Shown here: one piece after another, positions 1 to 10,564 of the stretch
Position numbering within the stretch: the first letter of the stretch is position 1
Layout of the letters: each line of letters begins with the position of its first letter
DNA from: Hygrophila difformis
Lineage: Eukaryota > Streptophyta > Magnoliopsida > Lamiales > Acanthaceae
Direction: 5' to 3'
NCBI GenBank assembly: GCA_030278955.1
Contig: JAOANR010000001.1
Location: forward strand, 44,108,890 to 44,172,889
Length of the DNA: 64,000 nt
Notes under the pieces: model-generated
Databases searched by the model: none
The model's input: the letters and a program-made list of their open reading frames with translations, nothing else
What the model was told of the DNA's origin: nothing
Made by a program: the position numbers and the translations under genes

Positions 1-3000
1 TTTTATATCAGAAATGGTCCAACCTATTTCATGTACATGTTTCTTAAGAACGACCACCAGAGCACTTTCTTGCTCTTGAGAGAGCTTAGCCGAAACAATC
101 ACAGGTAATTTTTTATGTTCAGCGAGAAACGCATACTTGAGATGATCGGGCAATGTTTTAAGTTCGGGCTCTGGTGGACATTCAACGGAAGGGAGTAGTT
201 TGCGAGAAATGGGTAGTGGAAGAACAAATTTACCTTCGGGATCCTGCATCAGTACAGGATCCTCTTCTTCCTCTTGGTTGTCATCATCATGGAATTCGAT
301 GCCGTCAAACTCCTCCAGATCCCCCGTTTCGGGATCGGCAAAGTGAACGGCTTTGCATCCTTTGTGCTCCATGCCAGCAGGCTTCAGTACCTGCTTTGAT
401 AGTTCATCCAGCATCATTTCACAATCAAGTTCAAAGTCCGGTTCTTCCCTAACTATTACATTTTCAAATGAAAAACAAGAACTGTCATCCGGAAATTTCT
501 ACAATTTCTCCATATCAAAGATGATCTCCTCGCCATCGACTCTTAAGGTGACCTTTCCAGATTTAGCGTCAATCAGTGCACCACCAGTGGCTAGAAATGG
601 GCGTCCAAGGATAAGTGGCATTTCAGAATCTTCTTCAATGTCGAGGATGATGAAGTCGACTGGGAAAAGAACCTGTCCAGTTTTGACTACAACATCCTTG
701 AGGATTCCTACGGGCTGAGTGATTGATCTGTCTGCAAGTTGCAGTCTCATCTTGATCGGTTGAATTTCTTCGAGCTTAAGGCGAATAGCCATAGCTAGTG
801 GCATCACATTGATGCTTGATCCTAGATCACAAAGCCCCATACTCACTTTGGCCTTCCCGAATTGTACTGGAAGTGTGCAGCATCCGGGGTCCTCTTTCTT
901 TTCGGGCAATCTTCTTTGAACTATGGCACTGCATGTGCTGTTGAGAATAATTACCTCCTCTTGCTCTACCTGCCTTTTTCCTGAAATCAATTCTTTCAAG
1001 AACTTAGCATAGATGGGCATTTCGGAAATCATTTCTGTGAAGGGAATGGTTATCTCTACAGACTTTAATCGTTCCAGAAATTTCTTGAATTTTAGATCAT
1101 GTTGTTTATTTTTAAGACGTGCAGGATAAGGAATCCTAGGCATGTACTTGTTATTAGCAATTTTTGGCGGTGAAGGAAAGGAAGTTGTACCTTCACCTGT
1201 ACCCTTATCTGTTTCAGCCGTTTCAGGCGCAGCGTCAGTCTGCAATTCGGCTATCTCTTTTTCAGCTTCGTTCTCATTATCAGCTTCCTTACCAGCAGTG
1301 TCAACAACATCATCTTCTTCACATTCCGCTCCAGCATCCGCTCCTTTCGGTCCAGCAAGTACTCTTCCAGATTTCAAGGTTATTGCCTTGCATTGCGGGT
1401 TCTTTTCCGCAGTGCTTGGTAATGTACCTTTGTCCCTTTTCTGCATCTCATTAGCCATTTGCGTCACTTGGGTCTCTACATTTCTGATAGAGGCCTGCAG
1501 CTGAGTGTTGATCTCCTTTTGGCTAGTGATAAAGTCAGTCATCAAATTCTCCAGCCTTGAAGGGGGCTTTTGATTTTGATGCTGATTTTGGTTCTGATTC
1601 TGATTCCATTGGCCTTGGTTTGGGACAAACTGAGGCTGGAAGTTCTGATTGGGCTGAAAATTCTGGAAGTTCTGATTGGGCTGTTGGAAATTCTGAGGAG
1701 GCCTCTGCTGGATCTGGGGTTGGAAGTTGGGATTCTGAAAATGTTGGCCCCTGTTCTGAATGAATCCATGATTTTGCTGAGGGTTGAATTGTTGCTGCTG
1801 TGGCTTGTTCAAGAGATGGGAATTCAGGGCGTTGTTGTTTGAGTAAGACAAATTTGGGTGTCTATTTGGAAAAGCTCCTGCATAGTTACAACTTTCAGTT
1901 GTGATCTGTTCGCATGTGTCAGTTGCATGAGCACCTTGACACAGTCCACAAATCACATTTGTTTGCTGCCCTTGAGCAGAGCTTCCAACTCCTTGATTTA
2001 CAGACAACGCTGCCACTTGCTCTTGATGCTTTTCAATGTCTGACTTTTCTACTGTACCTACAGCACATAAACCACGAGGGGAAGGGAGATTACCATCATC
2101 AGTCAGAACGGAACTGTTAACACTCATGGCTTCAATCTTTGCCCAGGCTTGGTCCATCGGTATGTAAAGCAAATGTTGACCGCCAGCAGCGTCGAGCATG
2201 GATTTCCATGCTGGGGTCAGACCACTGTAGAACTTTCTCAGTCTCTCCCAGTCATGGAAACCATGTTGAGGACATTTTCTGAGCAGATTGAAGAATCTCT
2301 CCTTTGCATCGTACAAGGACTCGTCCGGTTTCATTTTGAATTCCGCGATTTTGGAATGGCACTCATCCACCTTGGACTCCGGGAAGTATTTTGCTAAGAA
2401 GTTTCTGATCACATCTTCCCATGTAGACTTCTGATTAACGGGCAGTGACTTGTACCATGTTCGTGCTCCGCTTGTCAGAGAGAAGGGAAATAGCCTCAGT
2501 CGAATAGTGTTTGCAGATACATCACGATTCTTGATCGTGTCACACAATTCTAGGAAGGTTTGCAGGTGATCATGGGGGTCCTCATGGCTTGCTCGAGCAA
2601 ACTGGTTGCTCTGGACTAGATTGATTAGGGCCGGCTTCAATTCGAAATTCCTGGCTAAGAATGGAGCTTGTCCAGGAATATTCAGATATGGCTCTAAGAT
2701 CGGCTGCATGTAATCAGCAGCGGCTGCTGCTTGATGGTTGTTCTCGGGCCCGCCTTGGTACTGCTGTGGGTAGTAGTTCTGAGGCATGAAATAGTTCCTC
2801 GGATCATTGAAATCATTCGGATTTAGGGGGTTCTGATGGGGGTTATGGTATTGCTGATTTTTCTGGTTTGGGTGGTTTTGGTTGTTTGGTGGATTTTGAT
2901 GGTTCGGGTTAGGAGGGGGTGCCTCGAAGTGTTGTTGTTCCATGTTTGGTGGGTTCCCACCTCCTTGTATGATTTAGGGAGGGGGATCATCCAAATCATC

Positions 3001-3234
3001 GTTATCAGCATCTTCGGGGTCTTCCTCAATGTTGTGAAGTTGAGGGTTGGGTTGAATGATAGGTGGGATGTCGGGGTTTGCCATCTCGGAAATGTCGCTG
3101 CTGGTGCTTGGTGAAAGTAGTGCCTGTCGTTCCCGTTCCCTTCTTCGTCTAGTCTCCGCCCTAAGACGTCGAGCTGTCTTCTCTATTTCTGAGTTGAACG
3201 GGATTTCGGCTGGCGTCTGCTTCCTCCTTTGCAT
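1..3234 (-). pseudogene. gag-pol: Copy A: Athila-like Ty3/gypsy gag-pol, 5' part, broken by stops
   Basis: Minus-strand retrotransposon polyprotein that leaves the window at base 1. From the ATG at 3234 the frame has a basic, Arg-rich leader of about 85 codons, then an in-frame TAA at 2974-2976, and stays open from the ATG at 2943. The second segment (814 codons) holds a retrotransposon gag domain (about residues 100-260, with LRLFPFSLTSGARTW), a Gln/Asn/Pro-rich linker, and an aspartic protease region near its end ([32 protein letters not shown]). A TAG at 499-501 ends it; copy C has CAG at the same codon. The frame beyond (498 to 1) stays open and matches C's linker before reverse transcriptase. 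The gag and protease match C closely, and C's RT and integrase are Athila-like. Two stops with no frameshift make this a young pseudogene; readthrough at one site cannot be excluded. Confidence 0.9.
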
Positions 3235-3375
3235 AGAACAACGGCTTCACTAATGACAGTACCTGTACAATCCCCAGGTTAGCATTGGTTCTGAAGGTGA
3301 ATATTTACAATTATATGTATAAACTAACTAGGAACAATGAGGAATGTAATTCTCTAATAAAACGGCGCTGCATCC

Positions 3376-3393
3376 TCCCCGGCAACGGCGCCA
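3376..3393 (-). promoter_or_regulatory. Primer-binding site of copy A (tRNA-Asp type)
   Basis: Read on the minus strand, TGGCGCCGTTGCCGGGGA directly follows the LTR end. It is complementary to the 3' end of plant tRNA-Asp (CCCCGGCAACGGCGCCA), the primer commonly used by Athila-type elements. Its position fixes the LTR boundary at 3393/3394 and shows that gag-pol A begins here. Confidence 0.9.
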
Positions 3394-6289
3394 TGAAACT
3401 TTTGACAATTTCCTACCACGAGTATTTTTAAGAAAATATCCCAAGTTAAATTTATTAAATGAAAAGAGTTAAGATTCACGGGAAAGGGGTTTAAGGATAC
3501 ATCAAGGTTGCTACTCATGTGAGGGGCGTTAATTTCAAATGGCGCTGTGGTCCTCTCTGCCATGAAACTTTTGACAAATCTCATGGTACAACCGGGATAG
3601 GTTGACCTTCAGCCTGTCACACTGATGATCCCCGGCGTATGTACCATGATATTTCTCAGCATTTCATGTCATGAGATTCCCTACCATGAAACGTTTGCAG
3701 ATTCCCACTACATGAGTATTTTCCAAAGAACATGATCCTGGTTTTAGGTTTTATTTAATGAAACCAATTTATGAGAATGGAGTTCGGATTAAGGATATAT
3801 TTATAGGTTGTCATGTTTTTATTACTCGTGCTACGAAACTGTGCCCCCGAAAGCGCACGGTGTCAAAAATTGCAGTAATTTATAGTAAGACCGGATCGTT
3901 CACTGGAGGATGTGCGATAGAAGCAGGGCCCACGTTGTTTTACTAGATTTTCCATTCGTATTGCTCAATCAGTTGCAAAAGGATTACTAACATCTACAGA
4001 CAGAATTTAAACTAAGCTACGAGGGCAATTAATTAAAGCAAATAGAATTATTCTAGAAAGCGGAATAAAATTAATCTAAGAAAGCAATAAAGCTAGTCTA
4101 AGAAAACAGTTAAAAACTATTCTATGCTATCTATGAAGCTGAGTCATAGTCCAGACAGAAGGGACGGAAAGAAAAGAATAAAGATTGGACAAGATTTAGA
4201 TAAGGCCTGATTAAACTTCCATTTTAATACTCAGATCTTTGTTTGGGATAATCCTGTCAGATAGCTAATTCTCATGCTCTCAGTATTGATTTCCCTTTAA
4301 AGACAGGTACTCACAATATGAGTTTACATGTTCTTAAGAATGCAAATTCTAAGATACCACAGATTCATAACTGCCCTGGCCTGGGTGTGTTATTTCATCT
4401 GTGGTGGATAAGCAACACCTGACAAATCATTTATTGAGATGCCAAGTACTGCTATCATACCCCCATGTCACACCCGAAGATTCTAATCAAGCTCTGAACT
4501 ATCCCTTAACTGTCAATCCTAGTAGCAGTTACACTACTCTCAATACAACCGAGTGACCTCTAAAGAAAGCAGTGAAAAGAAAGCAGTAAAGAAAGCATTT
4601 TAAAATCCTATCACTCGGAGGTTTTGAAAATCTGACCCTGGTAGTGAAAGACAGCACCTAGTCAAGATGACAAGGTATGGATCAAGAATTCCCGACTCTC
4701 GGTGAAATGCTTGCAGTGTTCACCTCCTTCCGGGTGGTTATGAGATGCAAACTAATGAAACAAACTAACAATTTAGTTCGTTCCGGATGCACTCACTCAG
4801 GACTCAATAATAGGCTTTGGTGGAGGAGAATAGCAGTTGAAAGAATACTCAACCCTATCTTAGAAAATAACCAAGGCCTGAGTGTTGTTCTTCCAGGATT
4901 ATGCAGTACACTGTATTTGAATCCAAGTGGACCCCATCTCGGTGCAATGCATAATCACAGATTCCCAACGCACAGCAGTTTTTGGAAAATAATGGGTGTG
5001 AAAATCATTCCCTGACTGGTACTAGATTCTCAGTTAAAATACAGACCCTTTCAGTCTAGATGAGACCTAATCGCTGACTCTGCTTCTAATTTCCCAAATC
5101 ACAACCCTTGATGGAATATGAGTTAGTCATAACTGAGGAATTTATCCCTTACGCAGATCTGGATTTTATAAAGGAGTTTTTGTTGGAAATTCAATATGCA
5201 ATATCTGTTTAAATCTAGACTTCTAATGTCCAAGGGAAGGATCCCAAAATATTACAAACCACAATATCTATGTAATATTAGCATGCATACAGGTATATGA
5301 GAATGGAAAATAAAATGACCCAAAATATATCACGGGTCTAGACAGAAGGTGAAACACAATCATGAAGTGGCCAGAGGACCAAAACAATGGCAGAGCTATC
5401 AGGTGATTTGCAAATATCTGCAATTCAGTTTCCCAATAACTCGGATGGGTCGAATGTAGACAGTTTAAACCCTATAATGATAGTGTCAATATCAGTTGGG
5501 CCTCCACTGTCTGTGAATTCTGAATAAAAACCTACATGCTTCGTCCCCATAATGATCATCAGTTAGCATTGACGGATGTCAACTGATTCCCATTACAGAT
5601 TGGAATTTGGGTTTGGAGATTAAGGTAAGGAAAAGAATACTGTATCTGGATAGGAGTCAGCTGAGCAGCTATCATAATCCCGGATGGACAAACCGCCAAG
5701 GCATCCTCTACCTGCTATCCAGACCATGCAAAATAACCTTGAGTAAGCTATACCCAGATCACGAGCTAGTTATCCGTAAGGGAATACCCGCCAACAGTAA
5801 TCTGGTGTAAGCTTACTTAATGTTACACACAACACGCAAAGACAAAATCAGAAAGACAAATAAAAGGAAATGCTTTGTATGAGAGACATTGGTTTCTTAT
5901 GCAAGATTGTGGATAGGGTCCACATTTGATGGTCTTAAATAATCCCTCCTACCATAATTAATTACAGTCCGGATTATCTATTTAAGTCATCAAGGTTTTG
6001 TTTATAGAGGAATGTTTTAATGGCAATCGAACAAAGGTCCTCTAATCATGATGATCATTGATGTTAATTATTGCTAATCTCGATCTATAATCATTGATGA
6101 CTTGAGGGTTCAATTAGTTAAGTGTGGAAATGGAGAATCAAAATTTGGGCAGCATAACACCCTATATTGCATTTCAAGAGTATTACACCTTGACCCGTGG
6201 GGTTGAGATGTGAGTTATGCAATATAATATAGAAGGGGAATCAAAGAATGTTTGAAAATAGGGAAGGGAGTCCTTGTCGTGATACCATA

Positions 6290-6835
6290 AGTTTTGTCGC
6301 GGACCGAGATCCGTGACATGGGTGTCTCAACAAGGTTTTTAGAAATTTTGGCAGCATAACGCCTCTTTGTCGCTAAGCAAGGTTTTGTCGCGGAACGTGG
6401 TTCCGCGACAAGAGTGTTTTTCGACAAAGGATTTTCATAAAATTTAAAGAGTTTGGGTCCTTGTCGCTATGCATGGAAAGTTTTGTCGCGGAACGTGGTT
6501 CCGCGACAAAGTGTTCCGCGACAAAGGTTTTTCAGAAAAATGAGGGTCATGGCATAATTTTTCTGTCTCAGAATGAGATTTTGTCGCGGAACGTGGTTCC
6601 GCGACAAGAATTTTCCTCGACAAAAAGCCATGCATACAAAGTGCAAGAGTTTGGCTCCTTTTGTCGCCAAACAGGGTTGTGTCGCGGAACGTGGTTCCGC
6701 GACAAGGGTGTTCCGCGACAAAAGGGTTTTAAAATATGAAAACCAGTGTCTGTAGACACCTTGGTCGCGGAATGACCATTTTGTCGCGGAACGTGGTTCC
6801 GCGACAAGGTGTTCCGCGACAAAGGCGGTTCAGGA
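6290..6835. repeat. Palindrome array in LTR A
   Basis: About six units spaced 90-100 bases apart, near 6297, 6386, 6483, 6582, 6672 and 6781. Each is centred on a perfect inverted repeat: arm TTGTCGCGGAAC, a three-base spacer GTG, and the complementary arm. Most units are followed by an extra half-site such as TTCCGCGACAA. The first unit is degenerate. RNA from either strand would fold into stable hairpins, and every unit is rich in CG sites. Confidence 0.9.
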
Positions 6836-7461
6836 CAAAAGTCTGAAAAAGCAGAAATGAACAGTGGCATGCAAACAGCCTGATCTCACCCTATTTCAGA
6901 TCAAAAAGCTATTCTAAGCTAAAAATAAGCAAACAACATTCAAAATATGGAAGAACATGCTTAAACAAAAATAAAGAACTGGGCAGAACTTAAAATAAAG
7001 CATACATCCTAATCTAGGGTTTGGCCACACATTCACACAACATTATCCATGTAATACATACAGTAAGCTAAATAAAAGCATAATGGGGGTCAAATGACCC
7101 CAAAATGAAAAAGAAAGCATAAATCCATGGGGTGTGAGACCCATTTCATGATTTGGGACACAAATGATGAATGTTTTCCCATTTTATTAAGTGGGTGTTG
7201 TTAATACCCATGATTTGGGTATTACAAACCCTAAAACAAGAGTTTAGAAACCAAAACATGTTATGAAAGTGGCTATCTAAGCTACTGAAGACAATAAAAC
7301 ACTAAAATGAACACTAATCTAGACTAAACTAGGGACAAAAATTAAATAATACAAAAAAAATTAAACCTAAACTAAGACTACCTAAAGAGAGCTCACTGCC
7401 TTGTCTTCAAGAGAGCTCTATTCAACAAAATTCCAACCTCTAGCTCATGGGAGACACCTCA

Positions 7462-7470
7462 TATTTATAG
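7462..7470 (-). promoter_or_regulatory. Putative LTR promoter TATA box (LTR A)
   Basis: Minus strand CTATAAATA, conserved in LTR B (19591-19599) and LTR C (29468-29476), always about 65-90 bases after the first palindrome array. The surrounding bases are also conserved (GAGGTGTCTCC downstream on the sense strand in A and C). Promoter function is inferred. Confidence 0.5.
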
Positions 7471-7657
7471 AAGTGTAACCCTAAGCCCATGGGCCTTGAT
7501 TTGAGCCCATTGTGTCTCAAGACTTCACACACATCACAACTTGGTCTCGAAGCGTCAAGTTTGGTCGCGGAACACACTGCATGTGGCAAAGCTTCTCGAC
7601 TGGGTCTTGTGTCTCTAATCGGGTGCCTCTTGGTCGCGGATCATGCCTTTGTCGCGG

Positions 7658-8157
7658 NNNNNNNNNNNNNNNNNNNNNNNNNNNNNNNNNNNNNNNNNNN
7701 NNNNNNNNNNNNNNNNNNNNNNNNNNNNNNNNNNNNNNNNNNNNNNNNNNNNNNNNNNNNNNNNNNNNNNNNNNNNNNNNNNNNNNNNNNNNNNNNNNNN
7801 NNNNNNNNNNNNNNNNNNNNNNNNNNNNNNNNNNNNNNNNNNNNNNNNNNNNNNNNNNNNNNNNNNNNNNNNNNNNNNNNNNNNNNNNNNNNNNNNNNNN
7901 NNNNNNNNNNNNNNNNNNNNNNNNNNNNNNNNNNNNNNNNNNNNNNNNNNNNNNNNNNNNNNNNNNNNNNNNNNNNNNNNNNNNNNNNNNNNNNNNNNNN
8001 NNNNNNNNNNNNNNNNNNNNNNNNNNNNNNNNNNNNNNNNNNNNNNNNNNNNNNNNNNNNNNNNNNNNNNNNNNNNNNNNNNNNNNNNNNNNNNNNNNNN
8101 NNNNNNNNNNNNNNNNNNNNNNNNNNNNNNNNNNNNNNNNNNNNNNNNNNNNNNNNN
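7658..8157. other. Assembly gap of 500 N
   Basis: Exactly 500 N. The left edge stops inside a palindrome unit (TTTGTCGCGG), the right edge is inside the 3' region of element B. By comparison with LTR B and copy C, the missing DNA should hold about 430 bases of LTR plus up to 1.1 kb of 3' internal sequence. The gap length is therefore probably a placeholder, not a measurement. Confidence 0.95.
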
Positions 8158-8697
8158 GTTGATCCATGTCATGCAATATTCTCAAATTTAATCGAAGCTT
8201 AATTCTAACAATTTATTCAATCGAAATCTCTAACATGCAGATTTATTACCCAATAAGCTGATCGCATCATTAAATTTTTATAGCTCAAAATCTCAGGATT
8301 TCATGTCATGCATGTTCTCAATTATATTATCCCAATTTAAAAGTTTGAAAATTTAATCATAAGCCTAAATTCAACATGTGAATTTAGAGCAATTTTATGC
8401 ATACTTTTGCTGGTTATTTAATTGAAAGCAGTAAAGAGGCACTGCTGACATACTGAGTATGTCAACAGCATATTTTTGGCCTGACAGTCACTTATTCATC
8501 TTGGACTGTCAGACATCTTTTCAGAAATAAAAGAACCAAATAAAAACAAAGATTGTTGTTGGGGTTGCAAAATCCCAATCTGAAAGCAGTAATTATATCA
8601 ATTACAAGAGATTTCCTTTGCAATCAAATCTATCTTGCATGGATGAATTGAAATTCTCTTATATGATATTTACAATTTAAGCTCAGAAATGAAGGAG
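8158..8697 (-). other. Element B 3' internal region with two conserved stem-loops
   Basis: Non-coding. The part 8158-8515 is the inverted counterpart of 27379-27740 in copy C. It holds two adjacent inverted repeats conserved in both copies: 8442-8468 (CTGCTGACATAC, loop, GTATGTCAACAG) and 8479-8514 (CCTGACAGTC, a spacer of about 14 bases, GGACTGTCAG). On the sense (minus) strand they lie just downstream of the cargo reading frame, so they would be in its 3' UTR or in the genomic RNA 3' region. Confidence 0.75.
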
Positions 8698-10494
8698 TCA
8701 GGGATCGCCATCTTTCTTCTCGTCTGATTTCTTGGAGGAGCCAGCTTCATCAGGGATCTTCTTAAGTAAGGTTTGCAGGAGCTGAGTCTGACTAAGGATC
8801 AGTGATTCCACCATTTTTCGATTCTTCTCTTCTTTTTCCAGCATCATCATTCTGAATTCCTCGTCTCTCCTTTCCTTTTCCAACTTCTCTCTCCGTTTCT
8901 CTTCCTTTTCTCTCCTACGCTCCTCGCGTTCCTCTTCTCTCTCCCTCCTTCGCTCTTCACGCTCCTCTTCTGCCCTTTTCTGCTGTCCCTCTTGGCTTGC
9001 CAAAATTACATCAGTCATGGATTTCATTCCCTCGAGCATAGACTGACTCATTCTGCTCACCATCTCAATCGTTTGGGAATCAGCAGGGAACTGAGATACA
9101 TTTTGGCTTTGAGGAGGCATCTGAGGTAGAGGTTGAGTTGGAGGCGGGATTGGGATCTCAGTCCGTTCTTGGTCCGCAGGAGGCTCCTCTCGAACATTCG
9201 AAGGTCCTGCATCAGCACAGGTATTTTGTGTTCCCTTCTTTGTCTTCGGATACCTCTTTCGCTTCCTTGATGCCTGCTCACCCGATATGAAGGAGGATTG
9301 AGCGTCTGAATCTCCTCTGACGGACAGTTGGGGAAGGGAATACTTGATGCTCTCACCTAAAGGAAGTCTTGGCACACTGATAGGTGGGTTCACTTTCACC
9401 ACTGTGTCGCCCTCAAAAGCGCTCAAATCAACTCCCTGAGCTATGCAGATTCTCCTAATCAGATTCGGATAACACAACACCTGTCTATCCTTTATGCGGG
9501 TTATCATCACCTCAAATACATGCCTCCCTACATTAAGTTTTGCTCCGCTCCACATTCTTGCAAATCCCATTAGCACATTTCCAGATGTGGTGTGCGGATG
9601 CGAGTTGGGCCGGATCTTAGACATGTAGAACTCGTAGGTTGGCATGAATTGTATCCGCAGCCATTTTGCGTTGAATGTATGTCCAGGGGCGGTCACGCTT
9701 GTCATGCTGTTAGCCAGTGTTGCATACTTTGCATATTCAGTCGTTTTGGCTCTTTTTGTCATGATCTCACCAGGGGGGAATTCGCTTTGAATCTCTGGGG
9801 TCCCGAAGAACTGGTTCAGCCAATCAGGCGCAATATTGATCACTTGTCCCCGGATCCATGTTGTTCTGGCAGCTTCATTGATGTTGCAGAAGAATTCTTT
9901 TGTCAGCTCCACGAAGCCATCTTCGTCATGATGCAACATGAAGTTACCCCACTCTTGATTTCTATAGAAAGTTTCAACAGTGGGGTGTGACAACGCATCA
10001 GGCCTGAACCCTTTGTCTGGCACTATCATCTTTTGCAGCTTCTTATACTTCTCTGCACTCTCTTTGCTGCCATTGAACTTGATCTGGATCTGTTCTTCGC
10101 TTAGCTTTTTCTTCTCATATCCCTTCGCAACGCCCATTCTTTGCCTCACAGTATTCTCAGACCAGAACTCGACTGGCCGAATGGATCCGACAGATTCGTC
10201 GTCGCTTGAGTGCCAGTCTGTTTGCTCGTCTCCCTCCTGTGGCTGATCATTCCTTGGTTCAGCCTCATCTCCCCTCTGACTCGGCTCTCGCTCTCCTTGG
10301 GCTGCTTCATCTCCGACTGCCTCCTCAACCTGTTTAATTACATGTTTCATCGTATTGAGTTCACAGTTTACAGGTGAAAAAGATGCAGTTACATGAAAAT
10401 TACGGTCATCAACATCAGTTGATACCTCCTCCTCCTCCCTAACTCTTGCAGCTCGTCCAACTGGACGTTGGAAAATAGGCGCCATTTGATTCAT
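8698..10494 (-). CDS. Element B cargo, distal part: plant-transposon-domain protein with charged tail
   Basis: 598 codons from an ATG at 10494. Residues about 150-360 (MIVPDKGFRPDALSHPTVET to YPNLIRRICIAQGV) resemble the 'putative plant transposon protein' domain (PF20167 type) found in 3' or stand-alone ORFs of plant retroelements: a WxxxGxxINIxPxxLNxFFG-like block, then a long alpha region and an INVGR-like block (KLNVGRHVF). A proline-rich linker with a basic patch (SRKRKRYPKTKKG) could be a nuclear signal. The C-terminus is a long charged coiled coil of Glu/Arg repeats. It shows no transmembrane segment and no RT, protease or integrase motif. The frame is also open upstream of the ATG back into the end of the proximal part, in the +1 frame, so it is probably the second half of one longer protein split by a one-base indel. 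Function unknown. Confidence 0.7.
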   Translation of the reverse strand: MNQMAPIFQRPVGRAARVREEEEVSTDVDDRNFHVTASFSPVNCELNTMKHVIKQVEEAVGDEAAQGEREPSQRGDEAEPRNDQPQEGDEQTDWHSSDDESVGSIRPVEFWSENTVRQRMGVAKGYEKKKLSEEQIQIKFNGSKESAEKYKKLQKMIVPDKGFRPDALSHPTVETFYRNQEWGNFMLHHDEDGFVELTKEFFCNINEAARTTWIRGQVINIAPDWLNQFFGTPEIQSEFPPGEIMTKRAKTTEYAKYATLANSMTSVTAPGHTFNAKWLRIQFMPTYEFYMSKIRPNSHPHTTSGNVLMGFARMWSGAKLNVGRHVFEVMITRIKDRQVLCYPNLIRRICIAQGVDLSAFEGDTVVKVNPPISVPRLPLGESIKYSLPQLSVRGDSDAQSSFISGEQASRKRKRYPKTKKGTQNTCADAGPSNVREEPPADQERTEIPIPPPTQPLPQMPPQSQNVSQFPADSQTIEMVSRMSQSMLEGMKSMTDVILASQEGQQKRAEEEREERRREREEEREERRREKEEKRREKLEKERRDEEFRMMMLEKEEKNRKMVESLILSQTQLLQTLLKKIPDEAGSSKKSDEKKDGDP

Positions 10495-10564
10495 GAATTC
10501 TTGTTCCTCCTGCTGAGCTTCTTCTTCCGAATCATTCCCATCTGCAGCTTCAGTCAGAATTCCT

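Larger units (their letters stand above)
3394..7657 (-). mobile_element. Family X LTR (5' LTR of A and 3' LTR of B), outer end lost in gap
   Basis: Long LTR in minus orientation. Its inner end (plus strand TGAAACTTTTGACAA) abuts the primer site. It is collinear with LTR B (15686-20219) and, inverted, with LTR C (28850-33558). It contains a palindrome array (6290-6835), the start of a second array (7563-7657), and a TATA box (7462-7470, minus). Only the last part, equivalent to about 430 bases of LTR B, is missing in the N gap. Because a primer site and gag follow it directly, while cargo sequence of element B lies on its other side, it appears to be shared by two tandem internal regions. No protein-coding gene is seen inside; short open frames come from the repeats. 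Confidence 0.85.

Noticed and set aside
1142..1504. Plus-strand Ser/Ala-rich frames opposite gag-pol A (mirror at 20201-20497)
   Set aside because: Antisense shadows of the Glu/Ala-rich gag linker.
6290..6835. Regularly spaced palindromes as a CRISPR array
   Set aside because: Plant transposon context, no cas genes, spacers are related to each other, and the same array is in every LTR copy.
6461..6870. Overlapping open frames on both strands in the palindrome arrays (also near 14643-15287, 18448-18760, 30108-30657)
   Set aside because: They come from the repeated TTGTCGCGGAAC units, which read as repeats such as SRNHVPRQ in several frames; no start context or homology.
7489..8202. Open frames spanning the N gap
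   Set aside because: They exist only because N codons contain no stops; no real sequence supports them.
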